Origin: Cryptomeria japonica
Taxonomy: Eukaryota > Streptophyta > Pinopsida > Cupressales > Cupressaceae
Length of the DNA: 64,000 bases
NCBI RefSeq assembly: GCF_030272615.1
Contig: NC_081409.1
Span: 208,985,190 to 209,049,189, forward strand
Direction: 5' to 3'
Shown: positions 1 to 11,639 of the stretch, in pieces
Position numbering within the stretch: the first letter of the stretch is position 1
How the letters are laid out: the number at the start of each line of letters is the position of its first letter
Made by a program: the position numbers and the translations under genes
The notes under the pieces: model-generated
Seen by the model: the letters and a program-made list of their open reading frames with translations, nothing else
Database searches by the model: none
What the model was told of the DNA's origin: nothing

Positions 1-1695
1 AAGAAAGAGAGCTCGGCTGGTTTCGATCTTGCGACCAACGCCTGACATATTAGGCAGCAAAATAGACAATTAGGAAAACAAATGCATTTCATTGACAACA
101 TTAAGTTTTCACAATTCATTAGATTTGAAAGAGCTGTTTCTGAGTTAGATTATCTTATTTATCCCGGTGATAGATCATAGAGTATCATCGGACTCATTCA
201 TCCTGAAGATGGATGATAAAATATGATCCAAAATGTTGATGCAAAAAACTACCACACAATCTAATCAAGAAGGAGCTCTTCCAAATGCATCTCATTTCTT
301 TCAGTTTACTTCTTAAATTTTTTTTGAGTTTGAGAAACATTGGTTTCTATCTAACTTTACTATTGATCAGTCCATTATTGATATCTTCTTGATCTATTGC
401 AATTTCAGATTTTAAAATACAGTGAATTATGCCCGTTAGTATTTCATGTGGACATTCACATTTTAATCCTTGTTTGCTAGGATGAAAATGGTGTATTAAA
501 AACTTCTTTGGATTATAAAAACTCTTCATAATTTTAACAAATAATAATTTTTTTTTTAATTGTACGAGTAAAATAGATTTTGAAAGGGTTCTAAAATCAT
601 TTACAACAAATGATGGTTGACATTAAAGTCAAATAACAACACCACTACAATCAAACTATCCCACAACAATCAAACTACCCCACAACAACAACCCTGTAAA
701 AATAACCAATCAAGAAACAAAGGATTGGTGACTTGCACAATAGCATACCTCTTTCTATCTAGCAAACTACACACTCAAAACATGTATATTAAAACGTGCA
801 CATATTTATAAAGACCCCTCTTCCATAATTAGGGTTTATCGTCTTGTAAATTAGATTTTTGTTTAATATATAAAATTGAATCTAAGCATACATCAAAATA
901 TCATATTCAAAAGAATATGATATGATATTTCACTAGTATAATCGCTCTTTTTATATCTTCATTTGTACTCATTAATATAATTACTTTCCAAATGATATAT
1001 TTTCATTTCTCCTAGATGACTCTCTTATTAGTGTTTAAATGGACTTCCATCAAAAATCAAATCACCTTATGAAATAGAGTTTCATCAACGTCATTATGAG
1101 AAGATAAATAACTATGACTATGCTCCTCATTATGCCAAATATACCATCAGTAGATCATGATCAACAACAAACAGAAGAACAACTAACTGTTGCACTTCAC
1201 AACTCACACACCACTTTACCACTTGGCAAACTGGGTGTTAGGATAGGGCGACATTAACCTTGCAATTGTTTAGCTCATAATTTTTGGGGTTTAAATATGT
1301 AAATAATAAATTTGATAGATTTAATTAAATATTAATTACATGATAAATTTGTTAGAATAAATATTTTTAATTAAAAAAAAAACTGTTCATATAAAATCTA
1401 TAGTTAAGTGAGGTAACACTATATATATAGAAAGATATTCATTTAAGAAATGTGGTAATAATGTATATGTACAAGCAAAACTATTTATAAATAGTTCGTT
1501 AGAACATCATGAATTTTCTTAAAAAAATAAATCTTATAAATTAAATTTCTTGGAATCTTATCTCTCAATGTAAAAAAACATCAATTATTAAACAAATTCA
1601 ATAAAATAAACATTCTTTAATTTTTAATTTTTAATCATTCTTTAATTTTTAACACTTAAAATTAATTTTTAACATTTAGACAATTTTTTTGTTAA
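1..1695. other. AT-rich non-coding DNA
   Basis: I see no gene here; open frames are short and have no family motifs. The stretch is AT-rich with A and T runs. It holds one fold-back MITE arm near 193-267 (listed separately). The first 50 bases are slightly more GC-rich and may be the end of a repeat that starts outside the window. Confidence 0.6.
193..267. mobile_element. MITE arm, fold-back family
   Basis: This stretch shares an ordered set of motifs with 17533-17611 and with the right arm of 21508-21646: a core like TCATCTTGATGATGGAT, then a TGATCC block, then GTTGATG, then an A run, then CACACAATC near the end. Only one arm of the palindrome is clear here, so this is a half copy. No transposase is present, as expected for a MITE. 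The superfamily is not assigned because no clear TSD was found. Confidence 0.5.
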
Positions 1696-2937
1696 CCCAT
1701 CATGGACATCTTTATTTGGGGTACCAAATTTTTCAATCCTTCCACTCTTACGGTCTGATCATTTTGCACTTCAGATCGACATCCCATTGATCCCCATTCC
1801 GAGAAGAGGGACGCCAATGTTCATATTTCAACAAATTCAGATTGAAAATGACATCAAAATCCTCAATGAACAAATCATCCAACATGGAATTGATGAAAAC
1901 TCATATAAGCATCAAACACTCCTTAATGTCCAACTGCAAGAAATATTGGCAAGAGAGGAAGTATTTTGGAAACAAAAGTCTAGGGAGACTTGGCTTCAAG
2001 AAGGGGATAGAAACACCAAGTAATTTCATGCTTCAGTAAAAATGAGGAGATCAAGTAGCCTTATTACTCAAATCATAAATAAATCATGGGAAATCATTGT
2101 AGATGATGACAAAATCCAGGAAGAAGCAGTGTCTTTTTTCTCAGACTTATTCACAAATGTGGTCTTAGAGGATGATAATACTAAACATAAATCTTAAAAT
2201 ATTCTACAAAACATTCCTCCGCTCAGTTCTGACCAGGACAAATTAATTCTTATGAAACCATTCTCATTAGAAGAAATAAGAGAATCGGTATTTTCTATGC
2301 ACTCGAATAAGGCACCCAGGCCTGATGGTTTTCCTGCAATTTTTTCCAAAAATGCTGGAATTTCATGGGATCAGATATTTGGAAATTAGTTGAAGAATCA
2401 ATAAAACATGATAAAATGTTAAAATTGTTCAACACGACCCTCATTGTTTTGATTCCTAAGATATCTAATCCATTATCATTTGCTGATTTCGGACCTATCA
2501 CACTATGCAACATGATCTATAAGATAGTTACAAAGGCTATATCAATAAAATTGGCAAAGATTATACCCAAAATCATATCTAAACAATAGGGAGGCTTTGT
2601 ACCAGGCAAAGAGACAACTGAGGGGGCATTAGTGGTTCACGAAGTGATTCACTCACTCATGACCAGTAAAATCGAAGTAATGATGATCAAACTTGATATG
2701 TTGAAAGCATATGATAGGGTACATTAGAATTTCCTATATCAAGTTCTTTCTACTTTGGGGTTCTAAAAAATATGGAGCAAATGGATTCTATCATGTATTT
2801 CTGGGGCTAAGTTTTCAGTGTTGTTGAATGGTAACCTAGTTGGTTTCTTCTCATCCTCACAAGGGGTAAGGCAAGGAGATCCTTGATCTCCTTCTCTATT
2901 TATCATAATGGCAGAAGATTTGAGTAGATTGATAGTG
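1696..2937 (+). pseudogene. LINE (L1-type) ORF2, 5' part: endonuclease end and start of reverse transcriptase
   Basis: This is the left part of a 5'-truncated LINE. The first recognisable piece is the C-terminal end of the endonuclease, with the SDH motif at 1754-1762. It is followed by the linker typical of plant L1 ORF2 (EEVFWKQKSRETWLQEGD, from about 1938) and then the reverse transcriptase: LIVLIPKI near 2440, the ITLCNMIYKI block near 2497, GGFVPGK near 2590 and the first catalytic aspartate in KLDMLKAYD near 2690. Stop codons at 2021-2023 and 2587-2589 and a frame change near 2340 show it is dead. Coding stops at 2937 only because copia element A inserted here; the frame resumes at 15464. 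The 5' end, before the endonuclease, is missing, as is common for LINEs. Confidence 0.9.
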
Positions 2938-2942
2938 GTAAG
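2938..2942. repeat. TSD GTAAG, left copy, of copia element A
   Basis: GTAAG lies directly before the 5' LTR and again directly after the 3' LTR (15459-15463). With one copy removed the LINE reading frame runs on through the junction. Confidence 0.9.
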
Positions 2943-4432
2943 TATTGGCATATGAACAAAGTATGTTGACATGATGATATTGTGTTGTCATTGATGTCAA
3001 TATGCTAAAAAGTGAACCGGTAAATTGATACCAAGCAACTGACAAGGTGAACTGGTATACTGTCGAGAACCGGTATATGTGAAACAGTGAAGCAACATGT
3101 TTGTTCAAGTGAACCGATATATTGAAAGGGGAACCGGCATATGGAATGTTTTTATATCAAGGCTTAAATATGGTATGACTACCGGTTGGTAGTCTCAGCT
3201 TCAGGGTTTCCGGTTGAAGTATTTCGAGCCTGTGTGATTCAACCGATGACATTGTGTGATGAGTTAGCATTGTAATGGAGATCAGATCATGTTGCCACGT
3301 CAACCTAATGCACGTGAAGGATCTTGCATGAAGGGGATTGATCCTATCTACCCCGGGAATGTGCGAAGTCTCTGTAAATGGTGGAGAACGCGTGATGGGT
3401 TATCACCTCCAAGAAGCGGTGAAGAACGAATGATGGAGAATATCTTGAGATCTGTTCAAGACCGTTGTATTCAAATGCAAAGTGTTCAATGGTCAGGATT
3501 GAACCGACTAAACTTATCAACATAAGTGTTTAGGGTTTAGGGTTTATGTTATCGACCTATCTGTTTCCTATAAGGTCGATGTTGTGTTTCATGTTGAAGT
3601 TGTTGGCAAATGTTGTGTGTGTATCTATGTGCAGAGATACATGATTCTTGCCAAACCAGTTGAGAGGATTGATACCTGCATAGTGTGTGTGCAGAAGGAA
3701 GGAACTAAAGTGGATCTGCATTGGCATTGAGTGCTATTACCAGATCATTGTGATACCCGTTGATCTCTAACCACTTCAATAGTTGGAAAATCCCTTAACA
3801 AGGTAGCTTTAACCAGCTTGTTGTAAATCCTTTAATAGGGTGACTCAAAGCCATTGAGTTCATAAAATCCTCTAACAAGGTAACTTCTAACAGGGTTTAA
3901 CCCTTAACCAGGTATTCTAGCCATCCCTTAACCAAGTGATCTCTAGCAGGATCAGTTCCAAACAGAACCTGATGTAACAGTCTTTAATAGGACTTGGCTC
4001 CTAACAGAGTGAACTTCTAAAGAGTTCAAAAATAGCTTGTGGGTATTCATCCCCGCCGTGGTTTTTCCCAGTTGGGTTTCAACGTGAAAAAATATGTGTG
4101 TCATGTGTGATTCCTCTTTCATGTGATGTTTTGTTATTTCTTGTTTAGTGGCAAATCATTGTATCTCTGATGATAGATTATATGTTTATGCATAAGGAAA
4201 AAGTGGAAATGAGGGAGTAGGTTGTATGGAAAGCTAAGAAGATTGACCAGTTCATGTCTTTCACAGTTGCACTGTGTTTAACCAGTAGTAATCTGGTTCG
4301 GACCGGTGTTAGGGATTGCTAGTACTTTACAGTCTGTAATCAAACTGGTTCAGGAAAAGTTTTTGTACCTATACTAATTCACCCCCTCTCTCAGTACCGG
4401 TTTGGTACTCACTGTTCATCATTGTGTTATCA
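2943..4432 (+). repeat. 5' LTR of copia element A
   Basis: It matches 13977-15458 over its whole length. Near 3785-4040 is a run of degenerate units around the core CTTAACAGGGT. It is followed by the motif CCGTGGTTTTTCCC near 4053 and a Lys-like TTGGGTTTC stretch, which recur in the LTRs of element B and of the solo LTR at 36296. It ends in ATCA two bases before the primer-binding site. Confidence 0.92.
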
Positions 4433-4434
4433 AT

Positions 4435-4446
4435 TGGTATCAGAGT
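4435..4446 (+). other. Primer-binding site of element A
   Basis: TGGTATCAGAGT matches the plant initiator tRNA-Met 3' end (consensus TGGTATCAGAGC) with one mismatch at the end. It lies two bases after the LTR, the normal spacing. Confidence 0.88.
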
Positions 4447-4503
4447 GCCCTCCAGGTCCTCTGTGTTGTAAGCTTAACCGCTTGAGGGAAAGATCCTATT
4501 GTA

Positions 4504-5460
4504 ATGATGAAGAGGGAAGGTCCAAAGTTCAACATAGACAAATTTAAAATATGGAAAGACAGAATGAAGATATACATCAGAAGCATGGGTGCTCCACACT
4601 GGAGCTATGTTGAAAATGCCTATGCTATTCCTATCGGTACTCTCACCGATGATCAAAAGAGAGAGATCTAGGAGAATGGGCAAGTCATGGAAGCCCTAAT
4701 TAGCAGCTTATCTGACATTGAGTTTATCGATGTCCAGGATAAAGAAAATCCCAAAGAAGTATGGCATACTCTTGAGAATATCTATGGTGGTGATGAGCAT
4801 GTAAAACAAGCTAAGGAAGAAATCCTTAGAGGGAAGTTTGAAGACATGCAGATGGTTGAAGGTGAGACCATTCAACAATTTATGGAATAAGAATCAAGAC
4901 TATTGTTGGAGACATCAAGAGTGCAGGAGGGAAAATGGAAGATTCTACTGTTATTAGTAAAGTCCTGAGGTCCTTATTACCAGTCTATGCAACAAGGGTT
5001 GCTGTTATTCAAGAGTTGAGATCAATAGACAAGACTAAGGTATCCCTAGACTCCATCATTGCAAAATTAACAGCCTATGAGCTAAATAGTTTTGATGTTT
5101 GTGTTCAGAAGACTAAATCAACTTTTAGAGCATCTGCTGCACCATCCAGAAAAGGAAAAGAAGCAAGCACCAACGGTGAACCAAGACAAAGCAGAGAAAT
5201 GGATGATGAGGAGATTTTGATGGAATTTGAAGCTTTTCTTGCCAAGAGACTTCCTAAGGGAACCGACATATACAGAGGTAAGATTCCTTTGAAATGCTTC
5301 TCTTGTAACCGGATATGACACATTTCTATAAATTGTCCTAATGGTGACAACAAGGACAAACTAGAAAGGTTCAAGAAATTCAAAGGAGGAAACCGGAGAA
5401 ACTGTTTTGTAGCAGTTGATGAAGGTGTCACAGATGAGGAATCAGAAGATGAAGAAAATG
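4504..5460 (+). pseudogene. gag of copia element A
   Basis: The capsid-like Gag begins with two adjacent ATGs at 4504 and 4507 (MMKREGPKFN). It carries the copia Gag middle region (EVWHTLENIYGGDEHVKQAK near 4757) and a zinc knuckle CX2CX4HX4C near 5299-5335. A stop replaces the glycine-like position in the knuckle (TGA at 5316). Other breaks are a TAG at about 4669, which fits CAG to TAG, and a one-base loss around 4888 that moves the frame. The parallel copy in element B has the same domain order and confirms the intact frame. It would package the RNA into virus-like particles if intact. Confidence 0.88.
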
Positions 5461-5468
5461 AAGATATT

Positions 5469-7087
5469 GTGTTTGTTGCAGTCAAGGAGGATGTGTCAAG
5501 CAAGAAGGCTCTTGTCTCCCGCTTTCATAATTCCAATGAGTGGATTATTGATAGTGGTTGTTCTCACCATATGACTGGTGATCGGAGCAAGTTTATATCT
5601 CTGGAAGAGTATGATGGTGGTGTGGTTCATTTTGGTAATGATGTACCATGTATGGTCAAAGGCAGAGGGTCCATCTCTCTAAATGGAAAGAGCAGTGCTG
5701 ACAATGTGTATTGGGTGGAAGGTCTCAGACACAATCTATTGAGTGTTGCCCAGCTGAATGACAGTGGCCTCACTCTGGAATTCAAAAATGGAGTGTGCAA
5801 AATCAAAGGAAAGAATGGTGAGCTAATGGCCATTGGTATGCAGACCAAAGGTAACTTATTTCAGCTGAATGCAAATATAAGTACATGTCTTATGGCTAAG
5901 TTTAATGATAGCTGGATATGGCATAGGAGACTCTGTCATGTAAACTTTGATAACATAGTAAAGGCCAGTAAGATCAAGGCAGTTAGAGGACTGCCAATGC
6001 TGAGCAAACCAAAAAATCCTTTGTGCAGAGAATATCAACTGGGGAAAATGTCTTCCTCAACCTTCAAAGGTAAATCTTTCACTGCTGACAACTTACTTGA
6101 TCTTGTGCATACTGATTTGTGTGGTCCTATGAAAACTAGGAGTGTGCAGCCCGAGATAGGTATTTTATGATTCTTACAGATGATTGCTCAAGAATGATGT
6201 GGGTCACATTCTTGAAGGACAAGTCTGAAGTCTTTGGAAAGTTCAAAGCTTTCAGAGCACTGGTAGAAAAGGAAAGTGGTAGAAGAATCAAATGCCTTAG
6301 AACTGATCAAGGAGGGGAATTCACTTCCAGTGAATTCAACAAATATTGTGAAGAAAATGGCATCAAGAGGCAACTGTCTGCCCCTCGGACTCCACAACAG
6401 AATGGCCTAGCAGAGAGAAACAACCAGACTATGGTTGAAGTGGATAGAACCATGTTGATCCAAGGAAAGGTCACTCACACCTTTTGAAGAGAAGTGGTGA
6501 GCACTATAGTCTACACAATGAACCGGGTACTCATCAAGAAAGGAAAGGATAAGACTCCTTATGAGTACTAGATTGGTAAGACACATGTGGTAAGCTACTT
6601 TAGAGTATCTGGTAGCAAATGCTATATCAAGAGGAGTGAACATCAGAGCAAGTTCGATGCAAAATGTGATGAAGGAATATTCCTAAGATATTCCACAAAA
6701 AGTAAAGCTCTCAAATGTTTCAATAATAGGACTCAGAGAATTGTTGAAAGCATCAATGTTAGGGTTGATGAAAACTCTGAGAAATCGAAGGGAATTGACA
6801 GTAAACAAGTAGGAGATGAACTCGTAGTAACTTTCTGGGAACCAGTTGCAAATCAGCCCAGTACTAGTAATTGTGCTCCTACACTGGTAGATGCTGATGC
6901 TGATGAAGAAAAGCAAGAGGAAGCTATTAAGAATATACCTAGGTATGTCAAACTCAATCATGATCCAAAGCAGATCATTGGAGACAAAGATGCAAGAATT
7001 CTCACAAGAAGAAAGGTCAGAGAAAGCTCATGTATGATCTCTGAATTTGAGCCTAAATCATTCAAAGAGGCACATAAAGATGAAGAC
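5469..7087 (+). pseudogene. Protease and integrase region of copia element A
   Basis: The aspartic protease shows WIIDSGCSHHMTGD near 5540, with the catalytic D-S-G triad in place. The pre-integrase zinc region (WIWHRRLCHVNFDN near 5917) follows, then the integrase core: LVHTDLCGP near 6103, LTDDCSRMMW near 6173, and LRTDQGGEF to NGLAERN near 6297-6420. The spacing from that aspartate to the glutamate is 35 residues, so the DD35E set is intact. A one-base loss near 6150 changes the frame. Stops at 6485 and 6569 each replace a tryptophan expected from element B or the family (TGG to TGA or TAG), as does the stop at 7088. Confidence 0.88.
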
Positions 7088-7090
7088 TAG

Positions 7091-7351
7091 ATCAAGGCAA
7101 TGGAGGAGGAAGTTGACCAGATAGAAAAGAATGGTACATGGTCTTTGGTACCCATACCAGAGCATAAAAATGTCATTGGAACCAAATGGGTTTTCATAAA
7201 TAAGCTAAATGAGGATGGCACAATGGTAAGGAACAAAGCCAGACTAGTGTGTAAAGGATATGCCCAAGAAGAAGGAGAAGACTATGGAGAAACCTTTGCT
7301 CTAGTAGCAAGATTGGAAGGAGTTCATATGCTTCTTGCATATATAGCTTTT
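7091..7351 (+). pseudogene. Reverse transcriptase of element A, N-terminal part
   Basis: The start of the copia reverse transcriptase is plain: [40 protein letters not shown] and [10 protein letters not shown]. The frame is open up to 7351, where the 5.17-kb insert begins; it continues at 12529. Element B has the same stretch uninterrupted, which fixes the insertion point to within the CTTTT duplication. Confidence 0.92.
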
Positions 7352-7505
7352 TGTTACCTCGTCATTCATCCTTCATAGCAAGAGTAAGTCACCCTATTAA
7401 ATTTTATCTGGAAGTCCTTATCTTTCTAGAAATTCCTCGGTTCAATCCTTAATCCGTTTGTTAAATTGTCTTTTAATATGAAATGCCAAGTTTTAATGGT
7501 TGGTT

Positions 7506-7847
7506 TGAACCCCTTGAACTCATTGAACCTTTTTGAAGCAAGTTCATAACGTTCATTTAGGTTCCGCGGGTTCTTAGGTGTCTATGAGGTTTTCATACTA
7601 ACATTCACTCAAAGTGTTTTGCAGCGGTTCTTTTAATGGTCATGTCCGGTGATGTGTTATATCATCTCTCTCCAGGATGTGAACTCTTTGAACCTAGTTC
7701 AAATGGTTCTGGGGTGTTCAACATGTTCAATGCGGTTCAAAAGGTCAACAACACTTAACATAGTTAATCCTTTTAGAAGAGAATTTTCTTGGCATGGTGT
7801 ATGCCTTGAACTACTTGAACTCTCATGAAGTCAGTTCAGATTGTTCA
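7506..7847. promoter_or_regulatory. Cluster of GTTCA/TGAAC motifs near the left end of the insert
   Basis: I count seven TGAAC (7506, 7515, 7524, 7680, 7689, 7807, 7816) and eight GTTCA (7542, 7551, 7697, 7716, 7725, 7735, 7834, 7843) within about 340 bp, where under one would be expected by chance. The same pentamer also occurs at the right end, for example GTTCA at about 12513. Clusters of short motifs in both directions near the ends are typical transposase-binding sites in DNA transposons (family knowledge); the role here is inferred. Confidence 0.5.
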
Positions 7848-8324
7848 TGCGTGCTCAAATAAGGTGAGTCCCATGAGCTAAAAGACATGATGGTGCACTT
7901 ATTGCCAAGTATGATGAAGATTAAACCATATATTGGGTGATGTCAACTGTTTGAGTTTTCGAGGCAAGTAATCATTTTGGGAATTGGCGGTTACTCCAAA
8001 AACGTCGCCATGCATTCAATGCACGCGTGAGATGTCCAATCCAAATGCTCAATATATTTGAACTGACAATTGGAATTAATGCAATTAATAAGTTTGTATC
8101 ACTATTTTTTCTATAAGGTATGAAGTGATTAGTTCTCTGAAAACTTGTTCCTCATTGCTGCGGAGCTACTTTTCTTGGATAGAAGGTTTGTTTGTTGGTT
8201 AGTCATCTGATTGCTCTCAATTGTGAAGGTGAGTTTGTTTCCTGTCCTCTCCAGTGATTTTTACCCGCTTTTCCTCTCTTGTAATAGAACTTACTGAGAA
8301 AATAAGGCTTGTTATTTATGAATT

Positions 8325-11300
8325 ATGAAGTCCACATTACACCTTTTCAGGAAAATTTTTAGTCTTGCATGTACAAAGCCCATAGTCAGTGATACAAACT
8401 TAAAAGGGGAAAATCTAGGAGTTTTAAAGGAAAGGGTGTTCAAGGGAATTGATGGTTCCTTTGGTGTAGAAGTTCTGAGTAGTGGTCTCATAGAAGCGGT
8501 AGCCTTCCCCCCACTTATCCCTTGCCCAAAACTGGTTAGAGAGTGTATTGCTAGGTATGATCCAATTTCTGAGACCATCAGAAGAGCTAATGGTGAAACC
8601 CTCCTTGCCATTAACCGTGAAGTTATTTCCTCAGTTTTCAAACTACCTGATTATCAATTCTTGAACTTTTCTCCTACCCAATCAATTATTGAGTTCAACG
8701 CAGATAGAACTAGGCATCGGAATAATGTAGCGAAATATTGGTTGAAGGTTCCCTAAAGGGGTGGCTCCAGGTTGTCCAAGAATCCCAACAAGAACCATAT
8801 GCTTCCCCACATTCATGATGTCATGTTACTGTTGCACCAAGTCAGAGGCTTAGCGAAGGTCTATAGTTTCGACGACTGGATTTATTGCTATGTACAACTG
8901 GTACTGGAAGGAAAGCAATATCTCGATTGGACAGAGCTGATTGCCGATTCCATGTTGCCCTAAAGGGGTGGCTCCAGGTTGCCCAAGATTCCCAACAAGA
9001 ACCATATGCTTCCCCACATTCATGATGTCATGTTACTATTGCACCAAGTCAAAGGCTCAACAGAGGCCTATAGTTTCGATGACTGGATTTATTGCTATGT
9101 ACAACTGGTACTGGAAGGAAAGCAATATCTCGATTTGGCAGAGCTGATTACTGATTCCATGAGGGAGCAACTGAGTATGGCCAAACAGTTCAAGCAAAAT
9201 TTCTTCATGTCCTCATATCTGATATATTGCTTGGCATGTGTTAAGGAGATAGTGGGAATACCTAGGCAACTCACTGAGGGAGAGGTCTCTGTATATGATT
9301 TTTACCCTATGTTACAAAAGGATAATGCTTTGCAAGACTTTAGGAGGGTACATAATGCCTTCCTGGGAGATTTGTGTTACAAATTAAAGAACATGAAAAC
9401 CAAGAGGATGTTTGAGGATGCACAGGCCTTAGTGAAGAGATTTGGTAGTTTCTTTATTCAGTTCCCTCACTTTTGCTACATAAGAGTAGGCGGTTTTGAG
9501 GAAGAGCCCTTCAGGCTTCCTCGTTTTTGTTTAGATTGTTTTGTTTTGGCAGAGATTTGTAGGCAGTTGGCTACCGTGATTAAGAAGGCTCAACCCAGTG
9601 ATAAATGGGAGGATCATTTTCCTATTTAGTTGGGTATTTTATCCTGCAGTTCAATGTCAGATACTTTGAGCATTAGAGCGGACTTGAAAAACTTCAATTT
9701 TCCACTGTACCACGAAAGAAAAGGCTTTGACAATAAAGGTTTCTCACAACGTCTTGGTCTGATGTCGTACCTCCCAATTCCACACCTAGAGGACTTTTGG
9801 GAAGATTGCAGTGATGAACTTGAAGTGTTCAAGAGGGCAAACAAGAGAATAGTGTTGGAGCAAGTAATTTCACTGCAGGTGAAGCTCGACATAAGTGGGC
9901 TTGAAGAAGATTATCTGGAGCTGTTTGAACCTGGATACCTAGACCAAGCTGAAACTGAAGTGTCTTGCATCAACTGGGATGTGGAAGAAGAGGACAATAT
10001 ACAACTAAAAACAAAAAGGTTTTTGGAGAGAACCGCAAAATAAGTTGGCAAGAAGAGAGCAATGAGATTAGGCGCCAAGTCTAACTCCGTGAGAAATAGT
10101 GAGGTTACTCTGCGTTCACCAAAGCATTTTTCTAGTCTTACTTCTATGCTTGTTCATGTAGGTAAGGATAAAAAGCCATCTCACATTAGGCACAAGCCCA
10201 ATCCGGTTCTAGATTTTTCAGCTCCTCGACATACCAGGTCATGAAGTGCTGTGCAGAAAAGAATGGACCAAACCAAAGATACAGAGGCAAAGGATAAAAT
10301 TCTTGATGCTCAGATATTTGAAGTTGAAGATCTTGATAGTGACATTGTCAACACCATGGATTCCCATGTGGTTACTGTAGCCATGACGCCACCCTCTAAA
10401 GTGATCGGAGGAACAACCAATTCGAGTGCAACTCCTAAGTGGCTAACCACTTCAATAAGCAAAAAATGAAGTTTCATTCCTGTGACCATCCCAATTCAGG
10501 ACATGGTAGTTAAGTACACAGAGAAGGGCCCCAAGCTAAAGAAGTTCAAAACAAATGCCAGACTGGATAATGATGAAGGAACTGGAAAGTGGGTTGCCGA
10601 GATTGCTTCTTACAAGCCCAAAGACGAAGATAAGGAGGTCAATGTAAAGGACTTTGAGATCACCAAGGCGGAGCTCGGGAATATGAGTAGGGATTCAGAT
10701 AATCACTTCTTCCAGGTATCGGCTAAGAAAATGCTCACCAGGTCAGAAAAAGATGGGTAGGAGAAGAGAGAGCTAAAGTGGCATATAAAAATTCTTGCTC
10801 AATTCATCGATAGCATTAGCTGCTTCGGAGCACTTCTCATATCCCATGCTACAGAAAGATTTGACCCTACCTCACCAGAAAACAAAAAGCTAATGAGTCA
10901 GGTTCAACGAGCTAAAAGCATTACGGGGGCTGTGGAGAAATGGATTGAAGGAGTAATTAAAGACGGAGAAAAGTATATCACAAGCTCCATGAAGTTATGC
11001 GACGAGATGCAGAGCCTCATTGCAGAGATTCAAAACCAGATTTTGCCATGGGAGAAAGAGGAACATAAATGGGAAAATGTCTTGCCTATGCTCACCAAAA
11101 TAGAAGGGTACAGAGCAACCAGATTCCTGACAGAACATTCAATCAAGTTGGTAATCGATGAGTGCCAACTCTTTGTATTGAAAAAGACCATAATGTGGCG
11201 GGTACTCACATTCAAGTCTGTGATTTCCGATGCCAAGACTTCTGTTTATGAACTTCAGGACCTTCAATGTAGCTTGGTTAATGACAACAAAGTGGTTAAT

Positions 11301-11633
11301 CCGAACCATGATTGGCAGCTGGGGATTTGTGGACTAAATACGTAGGATGCGATAAAGACTTTCAGGCTACACATGGAGAAAGTTAAAGCTAAAGGCAATT
11401 TCACCCTTGAAGATATAACACAAATCGCCCAGATCCAGTCCATGACGTTTATCGGTAACGATCAGTTACCGAAGCATGCCGAGAAAATGGTGAAGCACAG
11501 ATGGGACAAAGAAGCCGCAAAGGAAAAAATCAATGCTATAAAGAATCTGAGCTCATCTATAATCCAGGAACTTGCAACTGCCCATGATACCCATGAAAGC
11601 GGAGGAGAAGATGATGATGGAAAAGGAGCATAA
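8325..11633 (+). pseudogene. Long reading frame of unknown family, broken only by in-frame stops
   Basis: One frame runs from ATG at 8325 (in-frame TGA two codons upstream) to TAA at 11631: 1,103 codons, with no frameshift that I can find. It is broken by eight stops, near 8754, 8961, 9627, 10041, 10242, 10467, 10758 and 11343, all of which fit single C-to-T or G-to-A changes (CAA, CAG, CGA or TGG). The N-terminal part has a block like RRANGETLLAINREVISSVF; the middle has aromatic-rich helical sequence (SFDDWIYCYVQLVLEGKQYL, and LPRFCLDCFVLAEICRQL near 9508); the C-terminal third is charged and Lys/Glu-rich, ending in an acidic tail. The N-terminal block faintly recalls the plant-transposon or plant-mobile-domain proteins sometimes carried by elements, but I cannot assign it. 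Confidence 0.7.
8751..9164 (+). repeat. 207-bp in-frame tandem duplication
   Basis: Two adjacent copies, 8751-8957 and 8958-9164, are nearly identical. The period, 207 bp, is exactly 69 codons, so the frame is kept. Each copy starts with the same CCCTAAAGGGG and therefore the same TAA stop. Differences are scattered single bases, such as GTTGTCC against GTTGCCC. Confidence 0.9.
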
Positions 11634-11639
11634 CATATC

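Noticed and set aside
3527-3548. TTTAGGG repeats like plant telomere
   Set aside because: Only two units, in an LTR; the other LTR has one. A chance or local duplication.
5105-5503. 132-codon minus-strand frame
   Set aside because: It is the shadow of the gag-protease region of element A.
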